A stretch of DNA of 64,000 nucleotides from Salticus scenicus (taxonomy: Eukaryota; Arthropoda; Arachnida; Araneae; Salticidae), in NCBI GenBank assembly GCA_963930645.1, contig OZ005654.1, positions 267,802,700-267,866,699 of the forward strand, read 5' to 3'. The position numbers were made by a program, and so were the translations under genes. Below the pieces are notes generated by a model. It was not told the DNA's origin. It saw nothing but the letters and a program-made list of their open reading frames with translations, and searched no databases. Position 1 is the stretch's first letter. Every line of letters starts with the position of its first letter. This document shows positions 46,070-59,023 of the stretch, piece by piece.

Positions 46070-46481
46070 GCTTAGTGTATATTAACTTGGTTGTAACACA
46101 TGCGCAACATATTGCAATAAGAATATAAAAATGTGAATTAAGTGACGTAAGACTATTCAATTTTAACTAAGCAGGCGTAATCGTTAATAAAATTCGTTTT
46201 ATATAATTTATTATTCATTCTGCAAAACCTTATATTTACATCACCCTGCAAAATACAATGTTTGTATCGTCTCATAATAATGCTTGAAATTCATTGTGGC
46301 TTTACCATTGATTTTTGAGACTTCTTTTAATTTTCTGAATTTATTTGTTTCTGAATACACGTATATTCAGGGAAATATAAATGTTTCTTAGAAAAAAAAA
46401 GTGATTAAAACACCATATAACATTCTTATGCAACTAATGAATTATAAATATTGCTACGAAAACATTGACATTCTTGCTTGT
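46070..46481. other. AT-rich stretch upstream of a candidate exon
   Basis: No gene. Its last bases, attcttgcttgtag, form a plausible splice acceptor. Confidence 0.5.
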
Positions 46482-46773
46482 AGCAAGCGGTTCGTATTTA
46501 AGCAGGCATATTCCAGTCGACGGACTTCCTAAGAACAAGACAAGAAAACTATTATTCCAACCGAAAAATCGCGATAATAGGAATGTATATAACACAAAGC
46601 ACGAATATCACTTGTTCAGAAACAGTATTCCAGAGATTACTACAGAACCTCCCATTGGCAGATGTACAGATTCCGATAGAGTGTACTTGACTATAGATAA
46701 CCTACTTTTGTATGTTTTGACAAAAATTAGCGGCGAGAAACGATATGCTATACTACAAAAAATATATAAATAA
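46482..46773 (+). CDS. Candidate terminal coding exon, function unknown
   Basis: An open frame runs from a plausible acceptor (ttcttgcttgtag, then CAAGCGG) to TAA at 46771-46773. It gives about 97 residues in the frame that would also start at an ATG-like codon at 46465. Unlike other frames here it has balanced composition: Arg, Lys, Asp, Glu, Pro and Thr are common (for example KHEYHLFRNSIPEITTEPP and DSDRVYLTIDN) and it is less AT-rich than its flanks. The stop is followed by TAAATAAATAAA, giving AATAAA-type polyadenylation strings. I recognise no domain; Cys and membrane segments are nearly absent. Alternatives are an unrecognised transposon exon or chance. Confidence 0.4.
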
Positions 46774-46779
46774 ATAAAT

Positions 46780-47296
46780 AAATAAATAACTCCGCTAAAA
46801 TTTAAAAAGACCTTACTGATTCTGGCAATTTTAAACTACTTTAAAAAAAAAAAATTAGTCACTAATCTCGCTAACTAGCCAAGTTCGTCACAAGACAAGT
46901 TTTGCCCTTAACAACAAAATTAGCGTTCTGGCATCGGATTTGGCAGAAAATTATAGTTTAAGTTTGCCAGAGTTTGAAAGTTTTAAATTCAATAAAAACA
47001 AAATCTTGGAATTTTCATGAATAGTTCATTGGTTTCTAGCACAGAACTCACTTCCTCGAACGCTCTATAAATCTCTAACGAGACTCTAAAAACGGACAGG
47101 TCATCATTTATGATTGTAGACTAGAATTTGTCTATTTCTTTATTTACTACTTTCTACACGGTAGAAAGTTTTTTGCCCCTTCGCCCCCCTCCCCTCCCCC
47201 TCAAGCCCTTCCTAATAACTCTACACTTTCAAAAATATTCAAAATCGAATTATCGGGCGTTAAAAACAAATATTACAAAATTTCAACGGCATATCT

Positions 47297-47327
<31 letters not shown>

Positions 47328-48620
47328 CGTGCCCAATATCTCAATTTAAAAAAATATAATACAAAATTTAATCTAATTTTTTTGTTTATCCACATATTTT
47401 CATGAAAATTGAACAGTAGCTTTATAATATGCTGTCTAGGCCGAATATTAATTAAAATGTAACGTGAATGAAAACTTGAAAAAAATTTAAAATTGCAATT
47501 TTTCTCCCCACTACAAAACTCGTGACATCTTGATCGGTTAGAATCATTTCCCTTTTCATCTCAGTCTGGCGTTTGAAATGATGTTGCCACAAAAAATTCA
47601 TACTTTAGTTAATTTTAAAAAATCTAATTGTTGTACCGATAAACCACTTGCACACTTAGATTCAGAAAAAATGCCCGTTTCATTCGGTATTGAAATCGTA
47701 ACGATCGGACAAATATTTCTAATTTATTTATTTAAATTCTGTTTTGAAGAGGACCTCGGAGAGGTTCCAGAGCATCCGTATGTCAATTCTTGTATTTCTG
47801 CGTTCAATAGGGGCTGAACGTATAAAAGAACAGACAGACAGACAGACAAATCTTTCCATTTATTATTATAGATTTATTTTGTGTAAATTTTTATTTTATA
47901 CAGAAGTCGCAGATATCTGTAAAGGGAAAGCTCATGCAAACACAAAAACTGGAAGAGTACAGCAAAACGTCTTAACAGTCGCAAATATGAATTATGAACA
48001 TTCAATGAGCATTCGTTTTTGTGCTTTGCGAGATACGAAATACATTTCGCAAATCGATATTATACATTACTCTTTTTTTTTTTTTTTTTTTTTTTTATAA
48101 GGAAATAATAAAGTTTTTAAAGAGTATCTGTTAAAATATCAGCATTTGAATAAAATAAAACTGCGTGTTTGCACAAAAGTTAAAAATATTTCTTTTACAT
48201 AATTTATTAGACAAGTATATCGAGCTGACTATAAGTAAACTCCAAGCAAACATTAAAAAAATTGGAATAGTTATCTTCGATAGAGTGATTTTAATTTCAA
48301 TTTAAAAGCAATAATGATAGGAGGTTTTTATTTAAATTTATTAGTCAATTAATGTACTTGTACAACATATTACCATTAGCTGAATTATGAAAAAAAAGTG
48401 TGCATTTAAAAGAAAGAATTTAACCCATTTTATAGTAGCATAAAACGGAATTTCATATTTAATAAAATATTTTAAATAATTAGTAATGTTTACCACCTTT
48501 TAAAGCAACAACAAAATATAAAATGATGAAATTGCTCTCGATAACAACTTATATTTGTATAACCACGAGGTAAGAAATTTTGAAAATGTACAAAATATGA
48601 CTTCCATACATAAAATTTAC
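46780..48620. other. AT-rich non-coding stretch
   Basis: No supported gene. C-rich tract at 47176-47205, T-runs at about 47298-47327 and 48071-48096. Around 47825-47870 a GACA repeat is followed by aatctttccatttatt and attatagattt, a string that I recall near ends of arthropod retroposons. The frames at 47578-47817 and 47744-48100 overlap it. Confidence 0.5.
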
Positions 48621-49045
48621 AATAATGTTTAAGGGTAGTTATACAACAATCATTGTTCGTAACAGGAACCACGAAAAAAAAAAAATGACTAATCTAAAAT
48701 CTCTCGAATTAATAACAAACTTCTTTTTTTTAACATCGTATGAATCTTCTTCTTCTTCTTCTTCTTTTTTTTTTTTTTTTTTTTTTTTCAATTTCATGAT
48801 CGTGACCTTACTTCATATTTCCTTTTTTTCTCCTGCAAAGTAACGCTTTTGGATACGAGTATCTTCGTATACATTTTTTAGTCAATATCTTTTTTTTTCC
48901 AAGCAGTAATACAAACAAATGGTTGCGGTCAATCCGATTTCGAAATTTTTATACAGAATCACGTTTCTAACATCTGAACTACAAAATTGTTTCTGTATAA
49001 ATTTTTACGGAATTTCTGAAAAAATAAATAAAAAAATGAAAAGAA

Positions 49046-49078
<33 letters not shown>

Positions 49079-50404
49079 TTAAAAAGAAATAAACAAGCAA
49101 AATTATAAAATAATCTCCTTTCAGTTGTATATTGCATGTATGCGTAAGCGAATAATTATTTACCTATACCGAATGTTTCAGTTTGTTTGATCGAAGAGAT
49201 ATTGTTTAAATTAGAAGGAAACCTATTATATTTCTAATTAGAAACCCTTTTCTAATGATATGCAGCTACATATTATTACATAATTTTTGTGAGAGGTACA
49301 ATATTTATTAAATGATAATAATAATAATAATAATAATAACACGAGAGTCTTCTTTTCTCTTTTGTTAGTGGGAAAAGGAAAAAAGAAACACGACGAAGAT
49401 CGTGATAAGTACTTATCATATATCTTATACGGTAAATCTATCCAATAAGTGTGTTACAGGCTTACAAATGAGAAGATTTTTGTGAGTCGCGAGTCGAATA
49501 GTAAGTTTAGAATTCCAGTAGTTCTACATTCCCTTAAATCACAACTCTTCATAAAACATCCTTGAGATGTTTTGATCTTCATAGGATACCAACAATACGT
49601 CTTCAGGAGAAGCTGTGCTATATAGACTTACGACGGCTTGGGAAACGAAACTTTAAAGAAAAAGTTGAAAGCTTGAATTTTCGTCACTAATAATGCAACT
49701 AAAACCACTTTTAAACTAAAAGGTGGAAGTGGGTAGAAATTTATATTTTTGAATGGATAAAAAATATTTTTTGAGAACGACGGAACACATAATTTATCTG
49801 CTTATCGATGATAATTATACAATTCAGGTATTTATCGATGATAAAAGTAAATAATCTAAACTGACTTGTTAGAAGTGCTCTATTCAATATTTTTGTATTC
49901 TTATAGTATGTAATAAAATCGAGAAATATATTTTTTATTCTTTCCAACTATTTGTAATCCATTATTTTTATTTCAATATTTCATTCAATATTTTTATTTC
50001 TTTAAGTAATAATTCAAATGTTCTTATTTTTGTACCCTTTTACATGACAAATTTAAAACCTGGAAATTTACGTTTTTACAAATTAAGGATTTGTACTTTA
50101 AATTGTATAAATTCTTGGATTGAATATATGCTAGACTTGGAAAATTGCTCACAAATATTTTTGTTCGGCCCTTGACTCTCTAAGATATGAGCCAAAATTG
50201 GCCCATGAATAATATTACCAATTAGCAGCACTGCATGCTACTTGATTAAAATTGGAGGTGTGATCATTGGTCCTTCACTTAGAACGCTAGTACGCTGACA
50301 CGCTACACTAGAAAAAAAAAAAATGCTTCTCTAATAGTTAAAGCTATTCAGTATTAACTGGCATTGGACATAAGTGAAGATAAAATTCCGTTATTAACAT
50401 GACT

Positions 50405-50451
<47 letters not shown>

Positions 50452-50909
50452 TATTTTCTATAGACTGTAATAAAATATTTAAACATATTACGTATGTCTC
50501 ACACATGAAATTTAAACAAACATAAATAAAATTGCTGAGGTTGCTTTAATTCAATTTATTTGTCAATTATTAAATACACATAAAAATATTGCCTATATTT
50601 CATTTGTTGTGTTAATATAATAATAATATTTATTTATTAAAATATGTAAGTAAAAATTCTTGTTATTTAGAATAAATCATTTAATTTAAAATAATAACTC
50701 ATTTATTCCGTTAAAAACAGAGTAAATAAATATGTTGTGAATAATTTTTATATGCTATGAAAATATTTATTCATTGGAAATAAAGTTTAACATAAAAATT
50801 TATGGGTTAAAAATCTTTATTGATTCAAGATTATTTTTAATTAAACATATTAATAACAGTATGAATCAATTAAGATATTTTATTATCAAGAAGTAGTTAT
50901 ATATTTAAA

Positions 50910-50943
<34 letters not shown>

Positions 50944-51371
50944 GATACTGATACTGATACTAAAATAATAATTACTTGCTCAAACACTTTCTTATAGATT
51001 ACTCAACGTTTAAATTTTAATGTTGTAGATAAAAACAAAAACATGAGTGTATTAGTGGTTCCATCGTATTGGTTATTCTAAAAATGTTAGACACATGTGC
51101 AATTGACATCAAGTTCTTCTGCAAGTGATCTTAAGATAAATGATGTCTGTTGATATAGTATTTAAACCGCGACATTCGAAAAGAAATTCTGGAAGTTTAA
51201 TATTCTGGCCATGATTGATGATAAAAAGAAACAACCCTAGATATATATGAAGTACTAAAGTACTTTAGTATTCTCTATAAGTAAAAGTATAGAATTAAAG
51301 CAAGAATGTTCAGAATCAAAAAGTGTATATAGTTTAGTTCGGAAACAGATGTAAAAAATGATAAAAATAAA

Positions 51372-51410
<39 letters not shown>

Positions 51411-51640
51411 AAACGCATTTTTACAATACATTACAAATGCAGTTAAAAAAATAATATTTTTATATTATTTTTGTGTCATAAATTCACATAGAATGGAAAT
51501 AAGGCTTTTGGTAATAGGGTAAAAATTATTACTCTAGTTGTGATGGCGCGTGCTCTTTAAAATATTGTGTAATTTTCTGCCTTTAACTAAAGTATTTATA
51601 AAGCTTCAGAAGATGGAAAGAAGCTTATATGGCATATTTG
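48620..51640. other. AT-rich non-coding stretch with many microsatellites
   Basis: No gene recognised. TTC plus poly(T) (48747-48789), AT runs (about 49048-49072 and 50407-50448), AAT (49314-49340), poly(A) of about 30 (50912-50941) followed by three actgat units, and poly(T) of about 31 (51376-51406). An 18-base perfect palindrome lies at 51253-51270. Confidence 0.55.
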
Positions 51641-51641
51641 T

Positions 51642-52395
51642 AATTTGTTAAATATTTATGGAAAATACTAAAATATCTACAATGGTGGACGAAAATTGTT
51701 TGAAAATTGCTGATACTTTAATCAAGAATAAATTAATAACAAGAAAAAAAATGCAGTAAGAAAATGCACCGTAAGAGTGCTGTTAACTAGAAATCATTAA
51801 AATAATTTGCATACGTACAACATGCCCCGCCCCCCCCCAAAAAAAAGAAAAAAAAATCTGATATGCACGACTCTTCTTCGGACGAAAAAAAATGGCACAA
51901 ATGTGGTATCAATGAAATAACGCACAAAACTGGGATAAGTTATGAGATATAAAAAAAAGAAATGTGTAATATATGCTCGTGTGCTGAGATTTACTAAAAG
52001 GAAAAAATATATATAATTTGTTAAATATTTACGGAAGATACTAAAATATCTACAATGGTGGACGAAAATTGTTTGAAAATTGCAGATACTTTAATCAATA
52101 ATAAATTAATAACAAGAAAAAAAAATGCAGCAAGAAAATGCACCGTAAGATTGCTGTTAAAAATAAATCATTAAAATAATTTGCATAAGTACAACATGCC
52201 CTCCCCCCCCCCCCCCCCCAAAAAAAAAAAAAAAAAAAATCTGATATGCACGACTCTTTTTCGGACGAAAAAAAATGGCACAAGTGTGGTTTCAATGAAA
52301 TAGCGCAAAAAACTGGGATAAGTTATGAGATATAAAAAAAAAAAAAGAAATGCGTAATATTTGCTCGTGTGCTGAGATTTGCTAAAAAGAATGTA
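51642..52395. repeat. Tandem duplication, two units of about 373 bp
   Basis: The unit starting aatttgttaaatattta at 51642 starts again at 52015, a period of 373 bp. The copies are very similar through nearly all of their length, with scattered substitutions and homopolymer length changes. The C-rich/A-rich tract of copy 1 (51823-51856, C9 then A8) has become C17A20 in copy 2 (52203-52239). No gene lies inside. Confidence 0.9.
52203..52239. repeat. C17A20 homopolymer junction
   Basis: Seventeen C run directly into twenty A, an expansion over the sister copy. Confidence 0.9.
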
Positions 52396-52399
52396 TATA

Positions 52400-53060
52400 T
52401 ATGTATATATATATATATATCAATACCTAAAAATAAATAAGAATATCTACTACTAAAAATAACAAAATCAGGAAAATTTACGGAAGCTAAAAAAGAATTA
52501 AATGCAATAAGATGCAGAAAAAGTTACATAATTATTTTCTGTGTATCAGATACGAAAGTCATAGAACAGTTACCATTATCATGATTTTTTAAGTTTTTAA
52601 AAATGCAAAAATCTTTATAAAACTCCAAATTAGTAGTACGGAAATACAATATTACGATGGTATTGATTTACCCTCTCAAACACCTGTTTTTTGGCTAATA
52701 TAATCTAAACCGAAAAAAAAAAAAAAAAAAAAAAGATATCATATTCTATAATCATGAATAATAAATTATTAATTTTTGTAAAATTTTGCATTTGTGATGC
52801 AGATGACAGAATATTTGCATGTTCTAAGTGTTAAAAAACAATTTCGGGCAAGCAGTTTACCCTCTCACTATACACATAGAACAGTTAATGATGGTTAGGG
52901 ATTCGCCTCTAGAGATGACCTGAAAAAAATGTCATCCCAATTTTTATCCTCTGAGGTAGGGATGGGAAAAGAGAAGGAGAACAATTTCACATTATAGTAC
53001 TGGATTGACTTAAGAGAAGTAGTCAGTTTGTTCTGAAATTTAAAATTATCTTAGATGTGT
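52400..53060. other. Non-coding stretch
   Basis: No gene. It has an AT run near 52394-52420 and poly(A) at 52714-52733. The string tttaccctctcа-like tttaccctctca occurs at about 52669 and 52857, and atagaacagtta at about 52562 and 52877, suggesting a diverged duplication. Confidence 0.45.
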
Positions 53061-53063
53061 ATT

Positions 53064-53085
53064 GCTCGGCTAGCTCAGTAGAGCC
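53064..53085 (+). repeat. tRNA-derived fragment (tRNA-Lys-like 5' part)
   Basis: GCTCGGCTAGCTCAGT then AGAGCC resembles the 5' third of tRNA-Lys (acceptor, D stem with A box), with about four D-loop bases missing. No anticodon arm or B box follows. It could be a tRNA-derived SINE head or tRNA pseudogene fragment; too short to be functional. Confidence 0.4.
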
Positions 53086-53089
53086 CTAA

Positions 53090-55340
53090 ATGAAGACATG
53101 GGATATTATTCTTTGCTTTTCCATTAAAAAAAATAGGCGTCGAATAAAAGATGAAGACTCTGCTACCATTTTAGCTCATGACAAAGTTTAATGAAAACGC
53201 AAACATATATGCATAGTCACAACTTTACTTTAGAGCATTTCTAAAAGAATAAAACAAGGAGACGACAACTCTGTGAACCTTTCGATAGAAAGAAAATAGA
53301 GTTACGGCTTACAGTTACATTTTCCCCTAATATTCTTTGGGTGCGAGGCGAGGTCACGTGGGTTTATGACGCAACAGTCGCACAGGTATTACAGATGTTA
53401 TTATCGAATACGAAAACTGATGAGTATATATAATAAAAAAGGGGATTGTCAATATGAATTACCTTTTATATTTTCAATATATGTAGAGTAAATAGGTTAA
53501 TATAGGTATAAAAAAATAGTGTAGTTATGTCTTTCTGTAATAGATTTATAATAAGTTTTACGGTTATATTCACGACATTATTTATAGAAATATAGCATTA
53601 AAAATAAAGTTTACAAAGAATTCAAACTTGAAAGAAATTTTATCTTAAACTGTGAAAAACAATTAAATCAAGTGAAAATGCGATATCAAATTTTTTGAAA
53701 GAATACAATATCCCATTACTTGGAAATTACAGTGCAAATAATAATATTAATTTGTCATTTTTATAATAATTTATTTATAAATGTATACATAATGTCATTT
53801 AGTTAAAAAAATTCAAAGAAGTAATTTAAATAAGGACAAATTACTTAAATTTGCTTTATATAAAATAAATTTGTTTTTGAATTTTATGTTATAAATTTAC
53901 ACAATTAAACAATTAATATCAATGGCGTATCGAATAAAATTTCATTAATTATATTCGTTAAAACGATACATACTTCTGTGAATTTTATATTGAGTTAGGA
54001 ATTTTAAACCTGATTCTAAATCATGATTTTATTTACTCGCTTTCTTAATGATGTAGAAAACGATAAATAGAAATGATTAAAACAGAATTTGAACGCAACC
54101 GCATATACCTGCTTTTAATTATGATGCTGCACAGAACAATGTTTCAATGGTTAATTTGTTTAAATTTGTTAATAGGATTTTATGGTGATTATTTCAAATT
54201 TGATTTGTTTAAGATTCGGTAATAATTATTCATGTTCAGAATCCAATTATCAAAACAAGCCTTACAAGTACAGAATATTAGATTTTTATAAAGTTAAAAT
54301 TTTCATTAATCAATACTTATCCAAAATTATAGATACTTAAAAACGTGAAATTATTTACGAACAAAATTGAATAAATTTTTTTGTAATATAAATTAATAAT
54401 AAAAGGATTAAAAAAAAGTGTTTGTAAGAATTGAAAGGAAATTATTTGTAAACAACGTTCAACATTTATTACGGTTAAATGATTTTAATCACAATAATTT
54501 TAAAGCATATTTATTTACTTTAAATTCCCCAGTTATATGCTTAGTTATGTTTGAACGTAACTTTATATAGTAATTTAGTTTTCTACATGACCTTCTGAAT
54601 ATTTTGTCGTAAATGTCTATAATTACAATTCATTTTTAGTCATTTAATTATTAAGTCAAGTTGCTACGAAAATATTTATTAGAATTCAGATTAAAGTATT
54701 GACTTATAGTTAATTTTACTAATAAGTCATTAGATATAACCTAATTACATATACTAATCAATATTAAATAAAACAATTCTTTTTTATAGCCCCTCATAAA
54801 ATTTTTGAAAACTGTAAGCACAGAAAATAACGCTTATAAATATAATCAACTTTCGACAACATACAACGATACTGTTTTGTGACGATCATATTATTTGAAA
54901 TGTTCTTATCTAGGGCAAGTCATAAAATTAAAAATATGTCTAGATCAGAATTTAACTGTGGATATAAATTTCATTCCTTTTCAACACTACTTTGACAAAC
55001 ATGTTGTTTTATTCAATTTGGTCTTCCGCAAAATTGTGACGATGCATTTTTTAAAATTATATTCTCTTTAGAATAACTAATTTTACGTTGCCAACTGAAA
55101 TTTAATATACGAAAAATGAAAAATAAAAAAAATATCCGAAAAGAACGTGTCACTTCCTTTTTTGTGTAAATAAAAATACTGGACCTAATGTGAAACTGGA
55201 ATGTTGTTTTCGCCCTGAAAAACTAGCAGTAGCAAAGAAGCCAAAGAAATATCCCTACAGTTAAATTTATAAAATATACGCATTTATAAGACACAGGCTT
55301 AAATATTCTTGTAAGTGACAGATTGCTTTAAAAAATATTT
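53090..55340. other. AT-rich non-coding stretch
   Basis: No gene recognised. Bases 53260-53400 are GC-richer and contain gcgaggcgaggtcacgtggg followed by tttatgacgc, including a CACGTG E-box, in isolation; no frame supports coding. Confidence 0.5.
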
Positions 55341-55344
55341 GCTA

Positions 55345-55558
55345 GTGTCGGCATCAAAATTATTGAAGCGCTAGCGATAATTCGTATGCCGGTTTCGCTC
55401 ACCTAACACCAATTTTTCTATCATCAACTTAACTTTTAATAAACAGTATAAAGACTAAAATTATGACTGGAAAAATATTTACTTAACTAAACAGTAATAG
55501 GTGTACGAAACAGGCATACGAATTATTGCTAGCGCTTCAATAATTTTGCTACCGACTG
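55345..55558. mobile_element. TA-flanked MITE of 214 bp with about 60-bp TIRs
   Basis: The left arm, from GTGTCGGCATCAAAATTATT, pairs with the right arm ending AATAATTTTGCTACCGACTG. Both contain GAAGCGCTAGC and AATTCGTATGCC. TA dinucleotides flank at 55343-55344 and 55559-55560, which indicates a Tc1/mariner-type family. No coding sequence. Confidence 0.8.
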
Positions 55559-55561
55559 TAC

Positions 55562-56499
55562 GTTCCCACATCATTAAGTTCATAGCAAATTTCATCCATA
55601 CGATTCAAGCATTGCTTAACAAGTTAAATATCTTTAAATAATAATAAAAAGTAGTAATAAATTAAGGACTCTTTCAAGCAACACTTTTACTAACAAGAGT
55701 TTTCATTACCTGTAACGTAACCATCACATTTTATAGATAACAAATTTTTAAATGATGTTTATACGGTTCAATAAAATAGAGAAAATTTTACAAAAATAAT
55801 GATGCAGGATATTACGGGTAAAGGTAATTGTGACTAGCCATGCGGATTTTATAAGAAAGCTAAATTCAACAAAAATTTAGCTCTGAGAGCTACACTTATA
55901 GTTTGTCATTCTCTAGAACAAATTAGCCACACTTAGTAATTTCTTTCAGTGACAATTCAGTACTTCAGTGGATGATGGTTTACTTGGTACTACGGCAGTT
56001 TTTTATCTTCCCGAATCATGTTTCGCACTTTAAATAAAATGCTTTGCAGGTTCTTTTAAAAATTATTGCATCTTGCTAAATTTATTCTCAGCAATATTTC
56101 CATGTACATAAAGTCGTCTGAAGTAGATCTAAGCATTTTTTCTTGCTTTGTTTTCCTCAAACATACTTTTACATAGTCTTTTCAATTCCTCTTTTTTATA
56201 ACAATTTTTAGAAGTTTAAAATGATAATTTTAACCTAAAACAATTACTGATATATCATTCACCTCTTTTTATTTTTATATTGTTAGAAATTTTAAGATTA
56301 TTGTCTACATAAAATTTTCAAGCATTGATTGATTTAGACATTTTAAAATAACACTAAAAACAAAATAAAGATAGTTATAGATATATTGGTAATTAAAAAA
56401 ATTTCATAATCTTAATTAATATGCTTATTCTGAACATAAAAAATTATCATCTCTGTCTCCATCGATTTTTATCTATTTGTGATTTTATAAAGCAAAACT

Positions 56500-56535
<36 letters not shown>

Positions 56536-59020
56536 ACCTGCATTATTTCACGATAGACACATGCCAAATTTTTACGGAATGTCCGTAATCTTAATACCGG
56601 GAATTTTTTTTTTAATGTATTCTTTTGTAACAATTATCTGCAATTTAATAGCACAAGTTTTACTCTTTATTTATTGTGGAATGAAATTGATTTTTCGTTA
56701 GTAGTAACTTGGCCCCTCTGCACATGTTTCGATCTAGTAGGTGATGTGCGATAATTCACTACTCTTCAACTCAAATATATACAGTCTATTTCTTATTTTG
56801 AAGAAAATAGGCGCCTACTGACTTAAAGTCAACCCAAGATTATTTCCCATTATAAACCAGAGTTTCTTCAAAGCATCTGTCTTCATGCATGAATCTTTTG
56901 ATTTACGGCACCATGAAGGCACATTCCTATGTATATGGCGATATCTCCTTTTGGCGAAATATTTCAAAAGGCGATATTTCAAACATTTGATGTGTTACCG
57001 CAAAATAAATTACAGATTTAAAGCCAGAAACGAACATTGCATTAGAAAATATCTATACTATGTAAGATCTCTACAACGTGTTTTTCAATTTTTAGTAAAA
57101 TATTATTTTATTTTTTTAAGACTATATTCTGCATTTAGTATTTTAAAATATTGAATTTTTTTTTTATAAAAAAGGTGGGAAAAAATGTTATTTTAATTTT
57201 CTACAGATTAATTTATTAAAAATTTAGATAATAGATTCTTAACTTTTATTTAAAAAATAATAATATGTTAAGAAGTACATATATAATAAATCCTTAAAAT
57301 ATAAACCACTAATCATAAGATCATTATATTGCTTGGCCTGTTCACATGATTAACCATTTTTAGTAGGGATATTTTATATATTACAAAATTAATTAGCGCG
57401 AAAACAACACCATCAATTCCTATTTTAAAATCTACAAAAGACATAAGATAAATTTATCATTCATAAATAATTTAAAAGGTAATATATATATATATATATT
57501 ATTTTATAAGTTTATAATTTATAAGCAATCGTTTGTAAATTATTGTTCTTTAAAAGATATTAAGATTCCCCATGGAAAGAAACAATGAAATATATATACA
57601 TACATATATATTTCTATAAACAAAAATATAAAAACATTTCACATACATGATTATTTATTTAAATTTCACAAAACTTTGAATATTTAAAAAGAATATTTTC
57701 CTCGAAAACGTTCAAACTTAAATGACACAAAATGTAATTCATTTACACAATGTCACAAAAAACTTTTCAGAATGACATTTTTTGCGATTTCTTTTTTGCA
57801 ACCACGCCTGATTTAATTTATCTTTATGGAGGCGAAACACTCCAGTTTGAAGAGACTATTCATATTTAATCAGAATTCAGAAAGTACATGTTAATTTCAA
57901 TGCTATTTAAAGAATCAACTACGATAATCTTTCAAGTAAATAGATTACTGTGTTCTAATTAGTGTAACGATATTTTGTCCGTGCAATATTTCCTGCATAA
58001 ATTAGATAATCAGCTGTTGTGTTAAGTGCTCTTTTTTTTTCTTTAATGATATTTGAACACTTTTAACCTCAACAAAGTATTAAAGTTTTTCTATGGAAAA
58101 ATATCGATCATGAGATAAAAGCTTTTATTTGTCCATTCTAAACATGCTATTCACACAAGTGTTTTTACGTTGTAAAAGAGACGGTCATGAAATTTAAATA
58201 GGTATAGTAGCAATAAAGATATTTAGATCAATGATATTAAAAATTGCAAAAACTAATTTCAAAATGCTACAACAACAACTACAACAACAATAATAATAAT
58301 AAATTTTTTTTAAAAAATGCCCTTCATAGATATTTAAGTCTATAATCTTCTAAATCAAATATTTGATAAATAATAATATTTTCCTATAGAATGTCATCAA
58401 GCAGTAGACATGCATTATATTCCGCACTAAATCTTAAGATCCTTATATCAGCTGTATAATTGATTAACCTTGAAAATTTTTAACCATGTTTATTTTTCAC
58501 GCAATAGTTTGAAGATGTATTTATAAATGTATCAAATGACAATCATGTATAAACTGAAAGTTTGTCATTTTATTTGTGTAGATTTTTAATTCGCTATACA
58601 AAGCTACTCCATTCCACCTTTTAGCTATTACAATTGGAACATCTATGAATCATGACAAAACTTACATAAAGCCACATTGTTTAATTCGAGATTATTCTTT
58701 AAAATTCTTTTAATTAGTTCAAGTTGTTATAATTAGCACTTTATTTAGATAGTACATGTTGGGATTTGATTTACTGCTTTATTTTTATTCCATTTAACTT
58801 TTCTCTCTCTTAATGTTTAAATAATTTTGATACTAAAACTCAACGTCCACATAAATAACTAATTTTATTTCATTCCTATCATTACTAAAAATAAAAAAAA
58901 AATAAAACAATTAATACGTTTTTCTTATGTCAAGGCGTCTGCTGCAAAAAGAAATTCAACACAATTAAAACTACAAAAATAATTATTACTTACAAACTTT
59001 GAATAAACACCATAAAATGC
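55562..59020. other. AT-rich non-coding stretch
   Basis: No supported gene. ATT run at about 56506-56535, AT run near 57483-57500. The 89-residue frame at 56885-57154 is Phe/Tyr/Arg-rich without a recognised domain. Confidence 0.5.
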
Positions 59021-59023
59021 AAT

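Noticed and set aside
48625..48843. Frame with Ser and Phe runs
   Set aside because: It is a translation of the TTC and poly(T) tracts.
49564..49690. Plus-strand open stretch with LRCFDLHRIPTIRLQEKL-type sequence
   Set aside because: It lacks a start, a convincing acceptor and any recognised homology; too short to support a gene.
51253..51270. 18-base perfect palindrome TACTAAAGTACTTTAGTA
   Set aside because: Isolated and AT-rich; no regulatory context can be argued from sequence alone.
53320..53400. E-box and GC-rich patch as a possible promoter
   Set aside because: No coding exon or start site follows within reach, so a promoter call is unsupported.
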